Source: Melieria omissa (Eukaryota; Arthropoda; Insecta; Diptera; Ulidiidae). Taken from it: DNA of 64,000 bases. Below the pieces are notes generated by a model, which saw only the letters and a program-made list of their open reading frames with translations, was not told where the DNA came from and made no database searches. Shown in pieces: positions 12,541 through 26,021 of the stretch (positions are counted from its first letter, which is position 1; every line of letters starts with the position of its first letter). The stretch spans positions 2,666,001 to 2,730,000 of the forward strand of contig OZ020267.1 in assembly GCA_963971225.1 (NCBI GenBank), given 5' to 3'. The translations under genes and the position numbers were made by a program.

Positions 12541-15500
12541 AGATAGACCAGGACGAAACTTTGAACAACCAACCAGCCATTTGTGCAAGGGATTTTGGTG
12601 AGCATTTGGTGTACGTTGAGTTAGGTTGCGAACCCACAGTTCTTCTTCACATTTGCGCCCTTGAACGGCCACCCTTTTTTCTATATTGGCAACACTTAAC
12701 GCGCAGTTTTTATGAATCATACTTTCCAGAGCTTTGCGACTTAGACGGAACTCAAATGCTCAAATAGAATTGTCGTGAATTGTTTCTTATCAAAAAACTT
12801 ATGATTGACATCAATCAAACACAATATCCAACTGCTGTGAACCCGTATGACTTTTATCTTTTCAATTACCACTTCGAAAGGACATTTTGAGTCGATTGAT
12901 GTCATAAAAAAAGCTATAGGCCACAACTCAAGCTGGCAGCAAAAAATATATGAGAAGCGCTGGTGTTGAGCCAACTTGAATCTCGTCAAAATACTCAAAT
13001 TGTACTTAGTAGAATAAGTCTTTATTATTTTTTTCAAAATTCCGTTTATTTTTCATACAAACTAAATGTGGCTTATTTATTTAGCAAACAATTAAAATTG
13101 GACCATTAAAAGTTCACGAGTTCACTTCGTTGAAATAAAATTGAAATAAATGGAATTAAAAATAATAAAATTGTCTCCACATGTCTCTAAGCAACGAGAG
13201 ATGGAAACAACGAACACTCAACTTAGCAACATTTGAATTCAAATTGAAGCAACAAAATTGTTGCATTGGTTACACAACTATTTCGTTCACTAAATGACAC
13301 AAATTTTCATATCTAATTGATGCAAATTGAGAGCATTCTCACATTAAATGACAGACAACAACACTGTTGGACAGTATTTTTGTTATCGCTGTGACAGGTT
13401 GCAAAGTTGCTGCTTTGACAAATCAAATTTTACTCATTTCATACAAACACAATTTTGCAATTTTTAACTATTAACTATTTTAGACCAGAAAATTCAATTT
13501 AGTAAATTTTTTTTTTTAAACCCTAACTGAGTTCATTACTTTGTTCCACCGATTCGTTTGATGTGCCGCTATGAATTTGAAATTTTCTACAGGTTTCCGT
13601 TCAAATGTGCATTGAAATGAACTCATTTCGCCAGTTGTGCGCAGCAATCAATCAACTCAAATCAAAATTTTCAGCCGAATCAATATTCAGCGCACTGTCG
13701 AAAGTTGGTCCACGCTTGCAGCTGTGCAAATTATTTGATTTTGTTTCATTAAATATTTTCTAGATTATGCAAACCTAATGAAGTCGCTGCAGCTCCAAGT
13801 TGTTTGCTTGATTTTGGAAAATAAAAGTTGGCAGCAACCTCTCAAAGTAGTCGAGTAGTCAAGCAGGTGGGAGGTGAATGTGAACGTTCCGGCAGAGTCC
13901 AGCAAATTCGGCCACATTCCGAGTGCCGAAAGTGCAAAGTGTCGAAGAAGTGTTGTTGATCTTCTGTTGTGGAGACGCGTCTTGCATACGAAATTTTAGA
14001 TGTTTGTTACATTGTAGGCGCCGTCAGTGTGTGACAGCCGGCAGCGCAGCAATAGCAGCAGTGGGCAAGTGGTCAGTACAGCAGAGACCTTAATGAGTAG
14101 TTTCCCTTTTTGTTTTTGCTCGAATCAAGAGGAGAAAATTTGCCACTGTAACACTGGCAACTTTTCGCAATTTGCAACATTGCAAGGCAATAAATAAACC
14201 ATAGGCGACGCATCAAGCGGCAGCAAATTCATTGCTCAATCACACATCGTCTTAAATGCGTGGAATGCGTATAAGTGGAATTGAAATGTTGCGTAGCATC
14301 GCAACAGCTGCGATCATAATTGTCAGCAACAACAACGCGGCAAATCACCGGGCTTCGTGTGGGTCCTTTGAAGGGCCACAATGCGAGCAATGATGTCGCA
14401 CAACGACAACAAAACAGTTGCGAAGACGAAAGATAAGTGCCGCCAGCAACCGAGATGGTTGCCAAGTTCGCGGCCAACGCAATTCCAATACGGAATCAAA
14501 AGCGACGCTGCCATTGATTTTCCGTCGACACTGCAACATGCCAACACACAACCTTTTGACTACATAGATGTGTGTGTATGTGTGTGTGTGTGTGAATGTG
14601 AAAGGAGTCGCAAGTGTGTTGGCTCACGCAACACATAAATACACAACGACACGCGGCAAAACAATCATCCAAAAGATACCAAAAAGAGTTTGTGTGAGTC
14701 TTCGCATTGCCTCCAGTTCGGCTGCAAAGAAACGTGCACAATCACAACGTTGACTGAGCAGCACATTTCCAAAGGTGATAAGAATATGTCGAGAACACAG
14801 AGCAGCGTTCATTCATATCTTATTGGGTGATGAGTTGAGTAATAGCAATTTTCACCAGACAATCTTGATGTTTGTACTGCAAAAAGGACAAACTTCAAAG
14901 CGAAACTAGTACGAATCACACCAGAGCCCTAAGAGAGGCTCAGTGCCAAGGCCAGGCATCATGTAAACATTCCTCTTGGATGTGTTACTTTTTATATAAA
15001 TAGAAGATATCTACAAGAGCTTCAAAAAACATTCAAATAACTCAGAGGTTTGTCATTGTCTGCTGAGTGGCAACCAAGTTAGATTGTTGTGGCTATGAGC
15101 TCCAGATTTCGTTTGATTACCACAAATGTTCCAATCTAGTTCTGCAACTTAAGTGAGCGTTTTGACTTCGAGGAAAGAACTGCTAATAGAAATATTCTAC
15201 TTTATTTTCATTTATTTTTTTTGTTTCTTATGCCAATCTTTTATAATTCAATTTTCCTTTACATTTTCACCTGCTGATCACTATTCAGAGGATCCTATGC
15301 AAGCATTATGTTGGTTCTCAGTAGAAAGATCGGTTAAGAAAAAGGCTAAATTCAATAGAAATATTAGTAAAATATATGACATTAGTATAATTCAGCAATC
15401 CTATTTAAATCTAGATTTATGTAATTTTTATTTGGCCCAGCCATCCTTGTCCCATCCCATCGAAATCTGCGGTTTGTATTTAGGTCTTCTTAGGTCTCCT

Positions 15501-15839
15501 TTGACTACGTTTTTCTTTCAATGATATCGCTAAAACCGTTATAATCGACTGGGCACAAGCGTTCTTCTTTAGTGTTCTTAGTTAAAAGAATTGTTGCACT
15601 TGGCCGCGCGTTCATTGTTGTTTATGAGATGCTGTGTGAAGATGAAAATCCCCAAAATACCACTTGGCACCTCTTTCATAAAATTTTACCCATTCCCCAT
15701 TCACGGCTTAAAATTTACACACACACACTGGGATATTTGAGAACGAGTTGCGCTCCGAACATTGCATAGTTTTAGGGGCATGGTAATTTTTCTACTTGAG
15801 GCGATTCTGGGATGTTCGAGAACGAGCCGCGCTACAAAC
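12541..15839. other. Non-coding stretch
   Basis: No supported gene. The section at about 13.6-14.8 kb is GC-richer, with CAGC and TTGCAAC words and a GT run at 14569-14594. The remainder is AT-rich. A short imperfect duplication, GAGAACGAGTTGCGCTCC near 15.74 kb versus GAGAACGAGCCGCGCTAC near 15.82 kb, precedes the LTR-like remnant that follows. Confidence 0.5.
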
Positions 15840-15995
15840 AAACCGGTACGAAAGACAGCCAGATATAGCACAAAGGGAAGAATTCAGTTTTGAAGTGAAC
15901 TGTGTTGAAGAATTTCAGAGTGTTTTATTTTTTAGCACAATCCAGGGAAACGAATTACGCCTGCGTTAGGTAGAAGAACTATTTATCATAACAAT
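15840..15995 (+). mobile_element. LTR-like remnant, third copy
   Basis: GTGTTGAAGAATTTCAGAGT is followed by GTTTTATTTTTTAGCACAAT, then a CCAGGGAAACGAA segment, and the piece closes with ATCATAACA. This parallels the ends of the elements at 3759-4173 and 7620-7850, so three relatives lie within about 12 kb. Only the 3' half seems preserved. Confidence 0.35.
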
Positions 15996-17823
15996 GCAAT
16001 GCTTGTTCGATTCTTGTTATAAAAATTTGAATTTCATTGCGATTGAATTATTTGGCTTAGATTTTCTGGTCTAAAAGTGCTACGGCCTCTGGGTCAAAAT
16101 TTAAAAATATTCCACTCTTGCATTTTATTCGTTTTTTTCCAAAAACCGCAAATCTTCTGGCGTCTAGTCAAAAGAGTACGATGAGTGAGTTTTATTGTTA
16201 GAATTCTCAAACAACTTCCGATAGTGTCATTTTGGATTTAAAGGATTTATTACCTTCGCAATGTTTTAAAAGCTTTGAGTTGTGGTTGACTGAATATTTT
16301 CGAGTGCATCACTTAGTTTCTTCTATTTCTCAATATCCTATCCCACTGCTCTTCAGTTCCTTCCATACAATTTCATTTTGTCCTATGCTTCTAACCAGCT
16401 CAGAGTTTGCACAATTTCAGATTGAATCATTTGAAACTCGCTCCAACCATGACTTAAACAATCTAGTCATATTTCTTGTACAACTGAATTTTTTAATATA
16501 TTTTTGATAGTTTAGTTGTTGAACTTAGTTGTTGAAGCAGAAAAAGTTTGCAAATATTTATTTGACGCCATGATTACCAAATTCCACATTTGGTCTTCAA
16601 ATTTGGGTTTCATAATTGTTTTGAACACAACTCTCTTTTATCGCATCAGAGCTACGATTTATACATTTCTTGTATAATGTTATTGGATTGGTTAAAGAAG
16701 ACACTGAAGATTTCAGCCAATAAAACAAAAAACACATTACTTGACGAATGCCCGAAATAAACAATTAATCCCACAAAACCTTTTCAAGATTACACAAATC
16801 TCCTCCCCCCAATTGCCTCTCCAATCTTTCTCACCGCCGAATTTTTCCCCCAATCGTAGACAGTTTCCGCTACCCACCACAAGCAGCCTCAATCTTATCG
16901 TCAACCACAAAATATGCAAAATAACCAACAACAACTGAAATATTTCGCCACTCATTCGTCGCACAATTCAATTATGACATGCCATCGCGAACGTGGGCCG
17001 CTACAAAAACATGCGTTAAGCAATTACAACAACAGCAATGACAATGAAGCAGTTATGGTGCCTAATAGTGACAACAACAACAAGAACAACAGCTACAACT
17101 AAAACCACAACACATTCTATGCATAAATAGCACAACAACAAATTAAGCATATCATGCAAACTGCCAACATTGCCGAGCGACTGCGAGTGCGAGTACGAGT
17201 GCGAGTGCTGCTTATTAACTGTAAATGAAAAGGCAACAACAATTATGGCAGCGACAGCAACCAAGGAAACGAGCGAATTGTTTGCTTATAAACAGCAAAC
17301 TCTAACAATAACAACAACAACTAGCAGCAGCATTCCTCAACAGCCAAAGATATTTGATTGTCCTTTTTTGTCGTTTTTGTGGTTGCGTACGCCGAGGTGA
17401 CGTTGGATTTGTTTACTCGGGCAAATTTATATTCTCCTCGACAGCATTTCACTTTACCTACACATGTGCACATACATAGGTACATATGTAGTACATATGG
17501 CAACAGGATGACTTGCAAGCGCACGCCCGGACAGTGCGCCAGCAACAAGATTGACGAGTGCGACTGAGCGTCGAGCAGCGGAGGTGCGGAAGGACCTGCA
17601 CCCGCTGTAATGAAAATGGAGCAATGCAAGTCCACAATGATGGAAAATCTGCAATATGTTTGTTGTTCTCGTTATTCGTTTCCCCTGCAAATCTGCTAGA
17701 CAGTAATTTGGAAAAATTTTCGCTTTTGCATGAATATCCTTTTTAGCGTTCTTCACTTTGTTCGTGCGTCTTTTGTTATTTTGTTTGACGAAGTGGGCGT
17801 CAGAGTACGAAAAAAGAACAAAA
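15996..17823. other. Non-coding stretch
   Basis: No supported gene. Sequence from 16.85 to 17.35 kb is full of CAA and CAACAG words. A GC-richer patch lies at 17.50-17.60 kb. Confidence 0.5.
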
Positions 17824-18500
17824 CCAACAAACTGGAAACAGAAAATTCAAAATAGAATTCCAAAAATAAGAAGAAACGATAAGAATAGAAATTGAAAAAA
17901 AAATATTATGCTGCATGATTTCCTTGAATCGGACTAAAGATGACTTTTAATGAATAAGTTGCAGAATTTTATTTTGACATTGAAAATAAATTGATGATTT
18001 AAATTAAATACTTCGAGTATTTATAAAATTTAATATTTTGTAATATCGAACACAAAAAACTGTAACTTTCTTAATCAAATCAATCTACAAACTAGAAATA
18101 GAAAAATCAAAATAGAATTCCGGGAATAGAAAGAGGAAATGAAAAGAGAGGGAATTGAAAAAATTGAAATTTAAAATAGAATTCCGAAATTAGAAAGAGG
18201 AAACTATAAAAGAAGAAATAGAAAAAATAGAAAACATTTAAATAGAAAATTTAAAACAGAACTAAGAGAATAGAAAGAGAAAACGATAAGACAAGAAATT
18301 GTTAGAAAACATTTAAATGCTGCATGATTTTTTTGAAACGGACTAAAGATGACATAAACGCTTTTGGTAAATAAATTTCGAATTTTATTTTAACATCGTA
18401 AATAAGTTTATTACTTAAATTAAGTTTTTTAAGTATTTGTACAATTAAATATTTTTTTATACTAAACAAAACAACTTAAACTTTCTTAACCAAAGTTTAA
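17824..18500. repeat. AT-rich imperfect tandem repeat
   Basis: A unit starting near 17824 with CAAACTGGAAACAGAAAATT recurs near 18084, where the AAAATAGAATTCC sub-block is present more than once. GACTAAAGATGAC appears near 17934 and again near 18342. The longer second copy suggests internal expansion. No coding meaning. Confidence 0.7.
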
Positions 18501-21500
18501 GTGTTTTTTGTTTAGAAAGTAAAACTTAAAACAACTTTGCTTCAAAGTGGCGTCAGCTGCCATTAACGAATTGCATATTCAGAAAATTAGATTTGTTTTT
18601 GTATTGACCGGCTAACTCCCCTTGTTTCCTGCTGCCGTGGGAGGAATCCATTATTCAAGTCTGGCTTTAAAAAAAGAAAATATCGTAGTAAATAATTATG
18701 GATCTCATATCCTCACAAATCAATGCTTTAATCTTTTATGAACAAAACTCTAGAACTCTTAGATTCTAAATTTAGAGTTGTTTTCAGCCACAAAAAGTAA
18801 CAATTTCGGTTAGGACTCGAACGACCTTGAGTCAGTTAGGTTAGTTTGGCAATTCTCATAGACCACTCTCGGCTCTTTGTATGAAAATAAAAGTCAAGAA
18901 AAAAATAAAGAGCCTGAAACTATGTGCAGCTCGCTTCCAGGAATATAGGAGAGAAGCCATTGTGACGGTGCCAGGTCCCTCAGAAAATGGATTCCTAGGT
19001 GGTAAAGTCTACTCTGGTCGCAGACACATAACATTCAATGCTTCCTCCAGTGATCAATTCATGGTGCTTTACCTTTTACCTCCAACATTTATCGCTACTT
19101 TTGTCATCATTCGGTGCCCTACAACCGAAGTATTCAATTCAAATTGATTTTGTTGGTTGCGCTGACTCATCTACGTCGCGTCGTCAATTGTTTGTTGGTT
19201 TTGTTACAGACTCAAGCACATCTGCACTTTGCAGTAGCTTCAAATTGAAATCACGTGACCACCACAAACATTAATTGAGCACAGCGACCACTCACAATGC
19301 ACAGAAAGTGTCGTGTATCCTCGCGTCCAACTTGTTTTCACTTTCTTTGTTTCTTTTATTTGCACATTATTCTATCTTCATTTTTCCTCGGTCTATGCTT
19401 TTCTGGTTGGTTGAGCTGCTGGCTGTTTCAATCAACCAGAATATTCAATCAATATTTTTGCAATTTTTGACTTTGTCGCAACAAATCAATTTACGGACAG
19501 ACTGACACACACACACACACGCGCGCGTAGCAAAAACAAAATATTTGGCGCTGTCATCAGTATTTATCGAAGCATTTGTTAGCGGCGTCCAAGAAAAACT
19601 GGCCACCGCAAACAACAACAACAACAACACAATCGACAACAATAACACAATAGAGATGCGCAACAAAAGGAAAAAATACGAGCAACTGGCAGATGCGAAG
19701 CGACAATAAAACTGTAGCAAATCAATAATGTTGGCGCGCTGGTAGCGCTTCGAGGCAATCAATTGTCACGCAGCTCTGGCCGACAATGCGCCGTCAACGT
19801 TGCGCTGCCGAACAGGTCGCCGCCAGCACACTCCGCCGGTCACGTGTCAAATGACTATTCCAACAATTGACTTTGACACTTGCTTGTCACACAGCTTTTG
19901 GCTGTGGTGATGTTGTTGTTGTGCTGTATTGTTGTTGGCCATTTGCAAGCATCTCGCTGGCCAACAGACAGGCGGCTGCCACCTGTAGTCACGGCAGCTG
20001 GCACTTTTGCGCGCTGTCCACCTTCATCGACGCTTGGCGGCAATCGACAACAACATTTCCATTTTGCGCCGCTGTCACTCAAAGGCGGGCGGCAAAAAGA
20101 CGCTGACGCTGGCGAAGAACAGAAACGCGCCGACATTTTAAACTTTGCGTAACTAATTGGCGCGCCTGACAACACTGTTGCACGCGCCCTGTCACAAGTT
20201 GCTTGTTTAGGCAATTTTTTTCCATTCTTTGTTTTTGTTATTTTTTTTTATTGTGCTATCTGAAACGATTTTTTATCGCATTCGGGATTCTTTTCAACTT
20301 TTCACTTCCAATTTGCTTTTGATCTCATTGAAAAATTGTATCTAAAAATATAAAAATAATACACAGGTGATGACTGTTGCTGTTGTTGTTGTTTTTTTAG
20401 GAACTGCCCAACTTGTACTTTAGAGCTTTGTGTGGCCTTCGTTTCTTTCGCTGTAGGCGATTTTTTTAAATTGCAAAGGAAAATGACTTAATACGAGGAC
20501 AACAACAAAACATTACGTCTTTTGTAATTAAACGTTTTCAAGTAATTAACAAAAATTTTTAATTATATTTCAAAATTAAATTACAATTCATTAGTTGATT
20601 AATGAGAAGAATTAATGGCTAAAAACCAATTACAGCAAATTTATAGCAAATTGTTGACAACTTTAGTTCGTTCTCCATGTTAGCTTTTGTTTGTTGCAAG
20701 TGTTCTCCACTCTCAGAACCATAAACCCTCGAATAACGTAATTCTGGACCAGAATATCCTGTCTTCATATGGAGGACTCTTTATACCTTAGCTTTTCACT
20801 TCCATGACTCGCGTTGTCAGCCTTTGAACTTAAAATTGCTACAAAGTAGAGGAACGTTTTTCTCATAGAAATCAAAATAATAAATAACTTTAGTACTGGA
20901 ACTCAATCGTAAGAACCCCAATTTTGTGGGGAAAACTTTAGGATCTTGAAACGTGGCACTTTATATATATAAAAAAAGTTGCCTTAGAGCGACTCCAATA
21001 CTCTCGCATTATTTTAAACATATTTTCTGGTTGTAGAATCAAAGTGAATGAGAAAGTAAACCTGAAGACGCACCAAGACGCGATCTAGAAATTGCAGCAA
21101 CTTTTCCAATACAATTTTATAAAAATAATTTCTGCAACTACTCGACTGCCTTGCGGCCATCCCAACAATCTCGCTTCTACGAAACGCGTGTGGCCAATTG
21201 CTCTCCGCTTCCCTGCCGCCACGTCTCGCTCGCACTTTTCGCTGACACGACTAATTTCAGTCAATTAATAAAGTTGCCAGCTGAAAGCATCAAAGCCGCA
21301 CTACATACACTGTTGTTGTTACGCGTTCGTTGTTGTTGCATACAGCGTCAGGCTGCCAATGCTGCATGGCGAGCAGTGTGGCAAGCAGAACGCTACCAAA
21401 CAAACTCCTATTACGGCATTTTTCGGCAAATTGCGTCTTAAAAGGTTTCTATGGCAACTTTTGGCGACAGCAACAACACTGCCGCAGCTGCCAGCAACTT

Positions 21501-23133
21501 TAAGTGACCAGCAACAAGTAGAACAAGAAGCGGCAAATGAAATCTCGCGCAGCTGCTTTGTTGGTGGGAAAGTTTGAGGCAGCGCCAGGCAAAGCAGCGG
21601 ACAGCGATTTGCGATTTCGGCGCGCTTATCCTGTCGTACTCAAGGACATGCGTCACACTGCCAAAAAAAATCGTTGCGAAGAAAAATGTCGCGGCACGAA
21701 ACAAAAACGAAAATTATGTAGACAGCAAAACAACGAACAAAAACAAACAAAAACTGCAGCAAAACAGAATAAAGAATTTAAGTGCTCAAAAGGCCAAAAA
21801 ACAAAAAGACTCAAACTGCGCGCAAAACTGGTAGCGAATAGTGTAACAGCAATAACAACAACAACGACAAATCGCACTAAATGTCAACACAAAAGTAAAT
21901 GAAATTTTACTTAAATCTGGTGGCATTTCGTTGACTGGCGTTTGTTTTCCTCTGCGCCGTCACATTCCCTCTCTCTTTCTCTCTCTCACTCACTTTCTCC
22001 GCCCCTTTCGTTTTATCGCTGTTGTGCGCGACTGCTGGCAGCTATGGCCTACGTAAAAGTTTCCAAAAAGCACAGCAAATGAATTTACGGCAAAGTAGTT
22101 GCGCTCCGAATTTATCTGCGCGTCGCGTCACGGCGATGCTGCGCTGTGCTGGCGGCGGCTGCAAGGATTTAGCGCTGCCACTTGTCGTGGCATTAAATTT
22201 TCCTTTACTCTTGTCTGATTTTTGTCTGTCGTGCTCGTCTTCGCTGTGTTCCGATTTCGAACACCCCACTGGCCCTGCGTCGCCCATACCCGCTGTCGCC
22301 TTCTCAAAGCAGTTAATCGCGCTGCGGCTTATCTCGTGCTGAGTGCGTCTAACTAAAGTCTGAACATTTAAAAACTTCGTCTAACAATTTTTGAAGGTTC
22401 TCCGCCTCGTCGTCACCGTCCGTCCGTCACTGCTTCACGCCAAAAAATGGCCCGCGGTGCGTTATTGTTCATTGTTGCGTCTTGTTTGTCGGTGTTGGTT
22501 GGTGTTTTAGTTGTTCTTGTCCCAAGATGAGAAGCGAAAATAACCGCATTTTTATGGCATTTGTTCGAGTGGATTTGTTGTTGCGCTCTGTGTGTGCGTG
22601 TGTGAGCGTAAAATGCGCATTCGTAATGCAATGAGTGGCGCTGTGACGCGGCAAGCGGTCGGAATTAATTGTTTTATTGCACTTTCGCAGCTCAGCGCCA
22701 GACTCAGCGTTGACATTCCAGTGTGTTGGCAGCAAAAAAGTCCGTAAATTCGACAAAAGCTGAAAAGCTTTATGTCGCTTAGCCATTCGCTTTTAAGTAA
22801 CTTGTGCCGAATATTTGCTCGCAGCTGACGTCACACTCTGTTCAATTTTACTTTTAGCTCCTAGTTTTTATTTATTTTTATTTATTTACTTTTTTAAATT
22901 ACCTAAAGTTACTTAGAGGTATGGACGATATGTTTTGAGGTTATGAAGAATGTTTTGTTTGAGCAAAGTATTTCTTGAGTCAACTAGAAGCTGACTAGCG
23001 AACTATAGGATATATAGGAAATATATATGCACATAGTGAAATATTCTGTAGGGTCGAAACAGTCGAAAAGCTGTGCATTGTGATTCAAAAAGGGAACTTC
23101 TCATGAATCGAAACAAATCAATGGTAAACATTA
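18501..23133. other. Non-coding stretch with GC-richer islands
   Basis: No supported gene. A tRNA B-box-like CGTTCGAGTCC lies on the minus strand near 18812-18822. CA repeats occur at 19503-19520. GC-richer segments at about 19.74-20.16 kb and 21.15-22.80 kb, rich in GCAGC and GGCAGC words, stand out from AT-rich surroundings and have several open frames, but none has a recognisable domain. A CT-rich block occupies 21969-21996. Confidence 0.5.
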
Positions 23134-23306
23134 CTGCCGAACTTCCATAGCTCGAACTTCTATAACTCGAATTTTCTATAACTCGAACTAAATCGAGTGG
23201 CAACGGCGTTTAGAGAGCAAATTCCATACAATTCTATAAGTCAAAGTCTCCATAAGGCGAAGTTTTTCTTTGGATAATGTTGATTCAAGTTGTGGAAGTT
23301 CGACTG
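23134..23306. mobile_element. pogo-like MITE with TA target duplication
   Basis: The left end CTGCCGAACTTCCATAGCTC and the reverse complement of the right end, CAGTCGAACTTCCACAACTT, form imperfect terminal inverted repeats. TA flanks both sides (23132-23133 and 23307-23308). The inner part repeats ATAACTCGAA. Ends of the CAGT...GAAC...ATAACTCGAA type with TA duplication are typical of pogo/Tigger miniature elements of the Tc1-mariner superfamily. There is no transposase, so it is non-autonomous. Confidence 0.6.
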
Positions 23307-23308
23307 TA

Positions 23309-26018
23309 TTTCCACTCTGCTTTGTTTTGTTCGCTGGAGAACAGAAACTTTTTGAATGCTTAAACGAAAATTGCTTCGAAAAGCCATTGAAATGATTGGG
23401 AAAAGCAAAGGGAAAGATAATCTAGCTTCAGAGGCCACATAAGCTTTCCACAAACGCTAAATCGAACGCATTGGACTTTTCGAGTCAGAGTAGAGCAAAC
23501 CACCACAGCAGCTATGCATAAAACAAAAATTTATTAAAGATCCTTCAAAAACGAATACTAATAAAATAATTATTTGGACCTCTTTAGTGTAAACACTTCA
23601 CTGTAATGTTCCTTGCAAAATTAGTTCACACGAGCCAACGCCTACTTTCCTTGTAATGGCGAACAATGAAAAGGTTTTTTTTTAATTTTGTACTCAAAAC
23701 AAAACCTCGCAGCTACCCAGAACTGCGATTCACGCATCCCTCCCTTCCATCTTGTGTTTTCATTTTTGTTCTCATCTACTTTTAAGTGTGTTCGCATTTT
23801 AATCAATCTTTCAATTTCATTTTCCAATTCGCAATCAAATCAATCTTCCAAACAATCTTTCTTTCCCCTATTCCCACATCAGCTCGACTCCTTTGCCGCT
23901 GCATCAATTTCAAAGGGCAACGCACACGTCAACCACTGCACAACGAAAATTTCAAACGACAACAACAACTATAACAATGACGTGGAAAACCCATCAGCGA
24001 CGCTACGGCGATGCCTTTGTCTGCGCTTTTCTAAAATTTAAATCAACCCAATTAACCGTTCGATGTACATGAAAGAAGGTCAATTTGTTGCGCTTTGTTT
24101 GGTATTATGCGCTGTTGCTAGCGTCGTTATTGTGGCTGTTGCAGCTTCCATGCCAGTTGTTGTTATTGTTGATGGTGTTTGTTGTTGGTGTTGCTGTTGT
24201 CAATGTCCCCCTAGCAATCATTTGCTGTCTGCTGCGCAAATTTACAATTATCCAGCGTTCTATTCCCCCCTCCGCCAAACTATACGTTTCCCGCCCGTTT
24301 GGCGCTCGCACAATCGCGACTCTACTGATTGGTGCACACTTTGAAAATTGGTTGTCAGCAGCAACGAGATCTTAATTATTTTCTCCTCTACTTAGCAGCA
24401 ACAGACAGACGGACAGAGTTTTGCAAAATATTAGCGTTTTTGCTTAACTGGGGAATTATTGTCATTTTAAATTGAGATTTAAATTAACAAAAAAGGACAC
24501 CGTTCACAGACACACGATCTCGCATTTAAAGTATAATAAATATAAAGTGTTACCTACTTTGCGGCGTTTTTTCTTCTCTCGACCCACGCACTCTGATGCG
24601 AATCTGTGCCATAAAAAAGCAACAACGGAGGCGCACACGTTCGCCACATTCATCACATTTGTACACCCACACACACACAACATTTATGGGTTTGCATGGA
24701 TGTGTAACTGTTTTGTGTTTGTACGTGTGTGTTGATAATCGTGCGGTCGCATCAAATATTTCGCTTATGAGCGAGGAAGCGCCTCATCATTCGCACACAG
24801 TGAAGCGTTATTGTCGATAATAACGCTTATATCATCATCAACAACAACAACAACAACAACAGCAACAACAACAACAACACTCTCAGTGCCATCGTCATCG
24901 GTGTCATCATCACCATCAGCATCATCATCATCATCATTAACGCATCAACATCTGTTCAATGTCGCCAACAACAACAACAACAACAATAAACTACATACAA
25001 CGCATACGTACATATGAATTTTTGCGCTTATCACTTGCGCCTCATGTATGTATGTGTGTGTGTGTGTGTGCGCACACATAACGGCAGCGCCATACGCAAA
25101 CAAGGAGTCGGCGTGTCATTTAATTTATTGCCACTTTTTTCCACATTTCGCTCAACGCAGTGATAGCAAGATTTGTTGTTGTGGAATGGCAGTTCTCGTT
25201 CATATAATCGACGCTCATTTGTAAACAAAAGTTGCGAAAATTTGTTGCTGCAAAAGCAACCAAAGAAACATTTCACCAAGATAAGCGCCCAAAAATATGC
25301 AAGACTTGGTGAAGTTCTCGTTTTTGCATTTTTGGCATCCAGTCGTCGGTAAATCGAGTGAGCACGAATTTGTTTCTCCATCCAACACCACTCTTTCCTA
25401 CGTTGCGTTTTAATATGAAATATTAAAATTTGTATGAGAAAAACGTGACATAAGTATTTTAGGCGCAGTTTGTATGCTCATTCTTAATTTAACAGTTGGT
25501 TCTAGTAATAAAATTTATGTAAAAAATGGTTATTATGATTCTGGTTATGGTTATGGTTAGGTTAGGTTCGGTTAGGTTAAGTTAGGTTAGAAAGGGAAGG
25601 GAAGGATGTGTGCGGCAAGAAACCGCACTTCTACTCGGAGGTCAAAATGACCCATTGTGGGTCACTTCTTTAATGGCTCTGGAACTGTCCAACAGTCTCA
25701 ATCCAGGGTAACCCAGTTCGACCTTTTAATAAAGAGAATATTTGAGATTTTAAATTTCGCTGCTTAGCCAAGTCCGTCAGCATTCTTGACCCAGCAGAGC
25801 CGGGCAGAGGCAGAGAAAGTGTTATATCGTTTCTGCTTCTTCTTCATCTCTCCAGCTTCTGATGCTCATGAAAAATAGTTTGGGTAAAATCGGCCCATCC
25901 TCAACCATTTAGTATCAGAAATTTTTCAAAATACAAAATACTTATGCAACCCGAAATGCCTTCACGTGTGTGACGACTATGGAAATCACATCTTCAGGCA
26001 CATCAAACGTAACTTTAA
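23309..26018. other. Non-coding stretch with microsatellites
   Basis: No supported gene. It holds CAA repeats at 24838-24877, CAT/ATC repeats near 24889-24938, CAA again at 24967-24987 and a GT run near 25050-25070. From 25545 to 25620 is a degenerate GGTTAGGTTAGG-type tract, then a segment with CCGCACTTCTACTCGGAGGT that looks like a dispersed repeat I cannot name. Confidence 0.5.
24838..24938. repeat. CAA then CAT/ATC compound microsatellite
   Basis: A run of CAA units is followed, after a short non-repetitive spacer, by a run dominated by ATC/CAT units. Read as protein it gives poly-Thr and poly-Ser, but no gene context supports translation. Confidence 0.85.
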
Positions 26019-26021
26019 TTA

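Noticed and set aside
21537..22342. Open frames in the GC-richer island at 21.5-22.3 kb
   Set aside because: Moderate length only, frames on both strands, Lys/Thr- or Cys/Ser-rich with no recognisable domain; no splice-linked neighbours.
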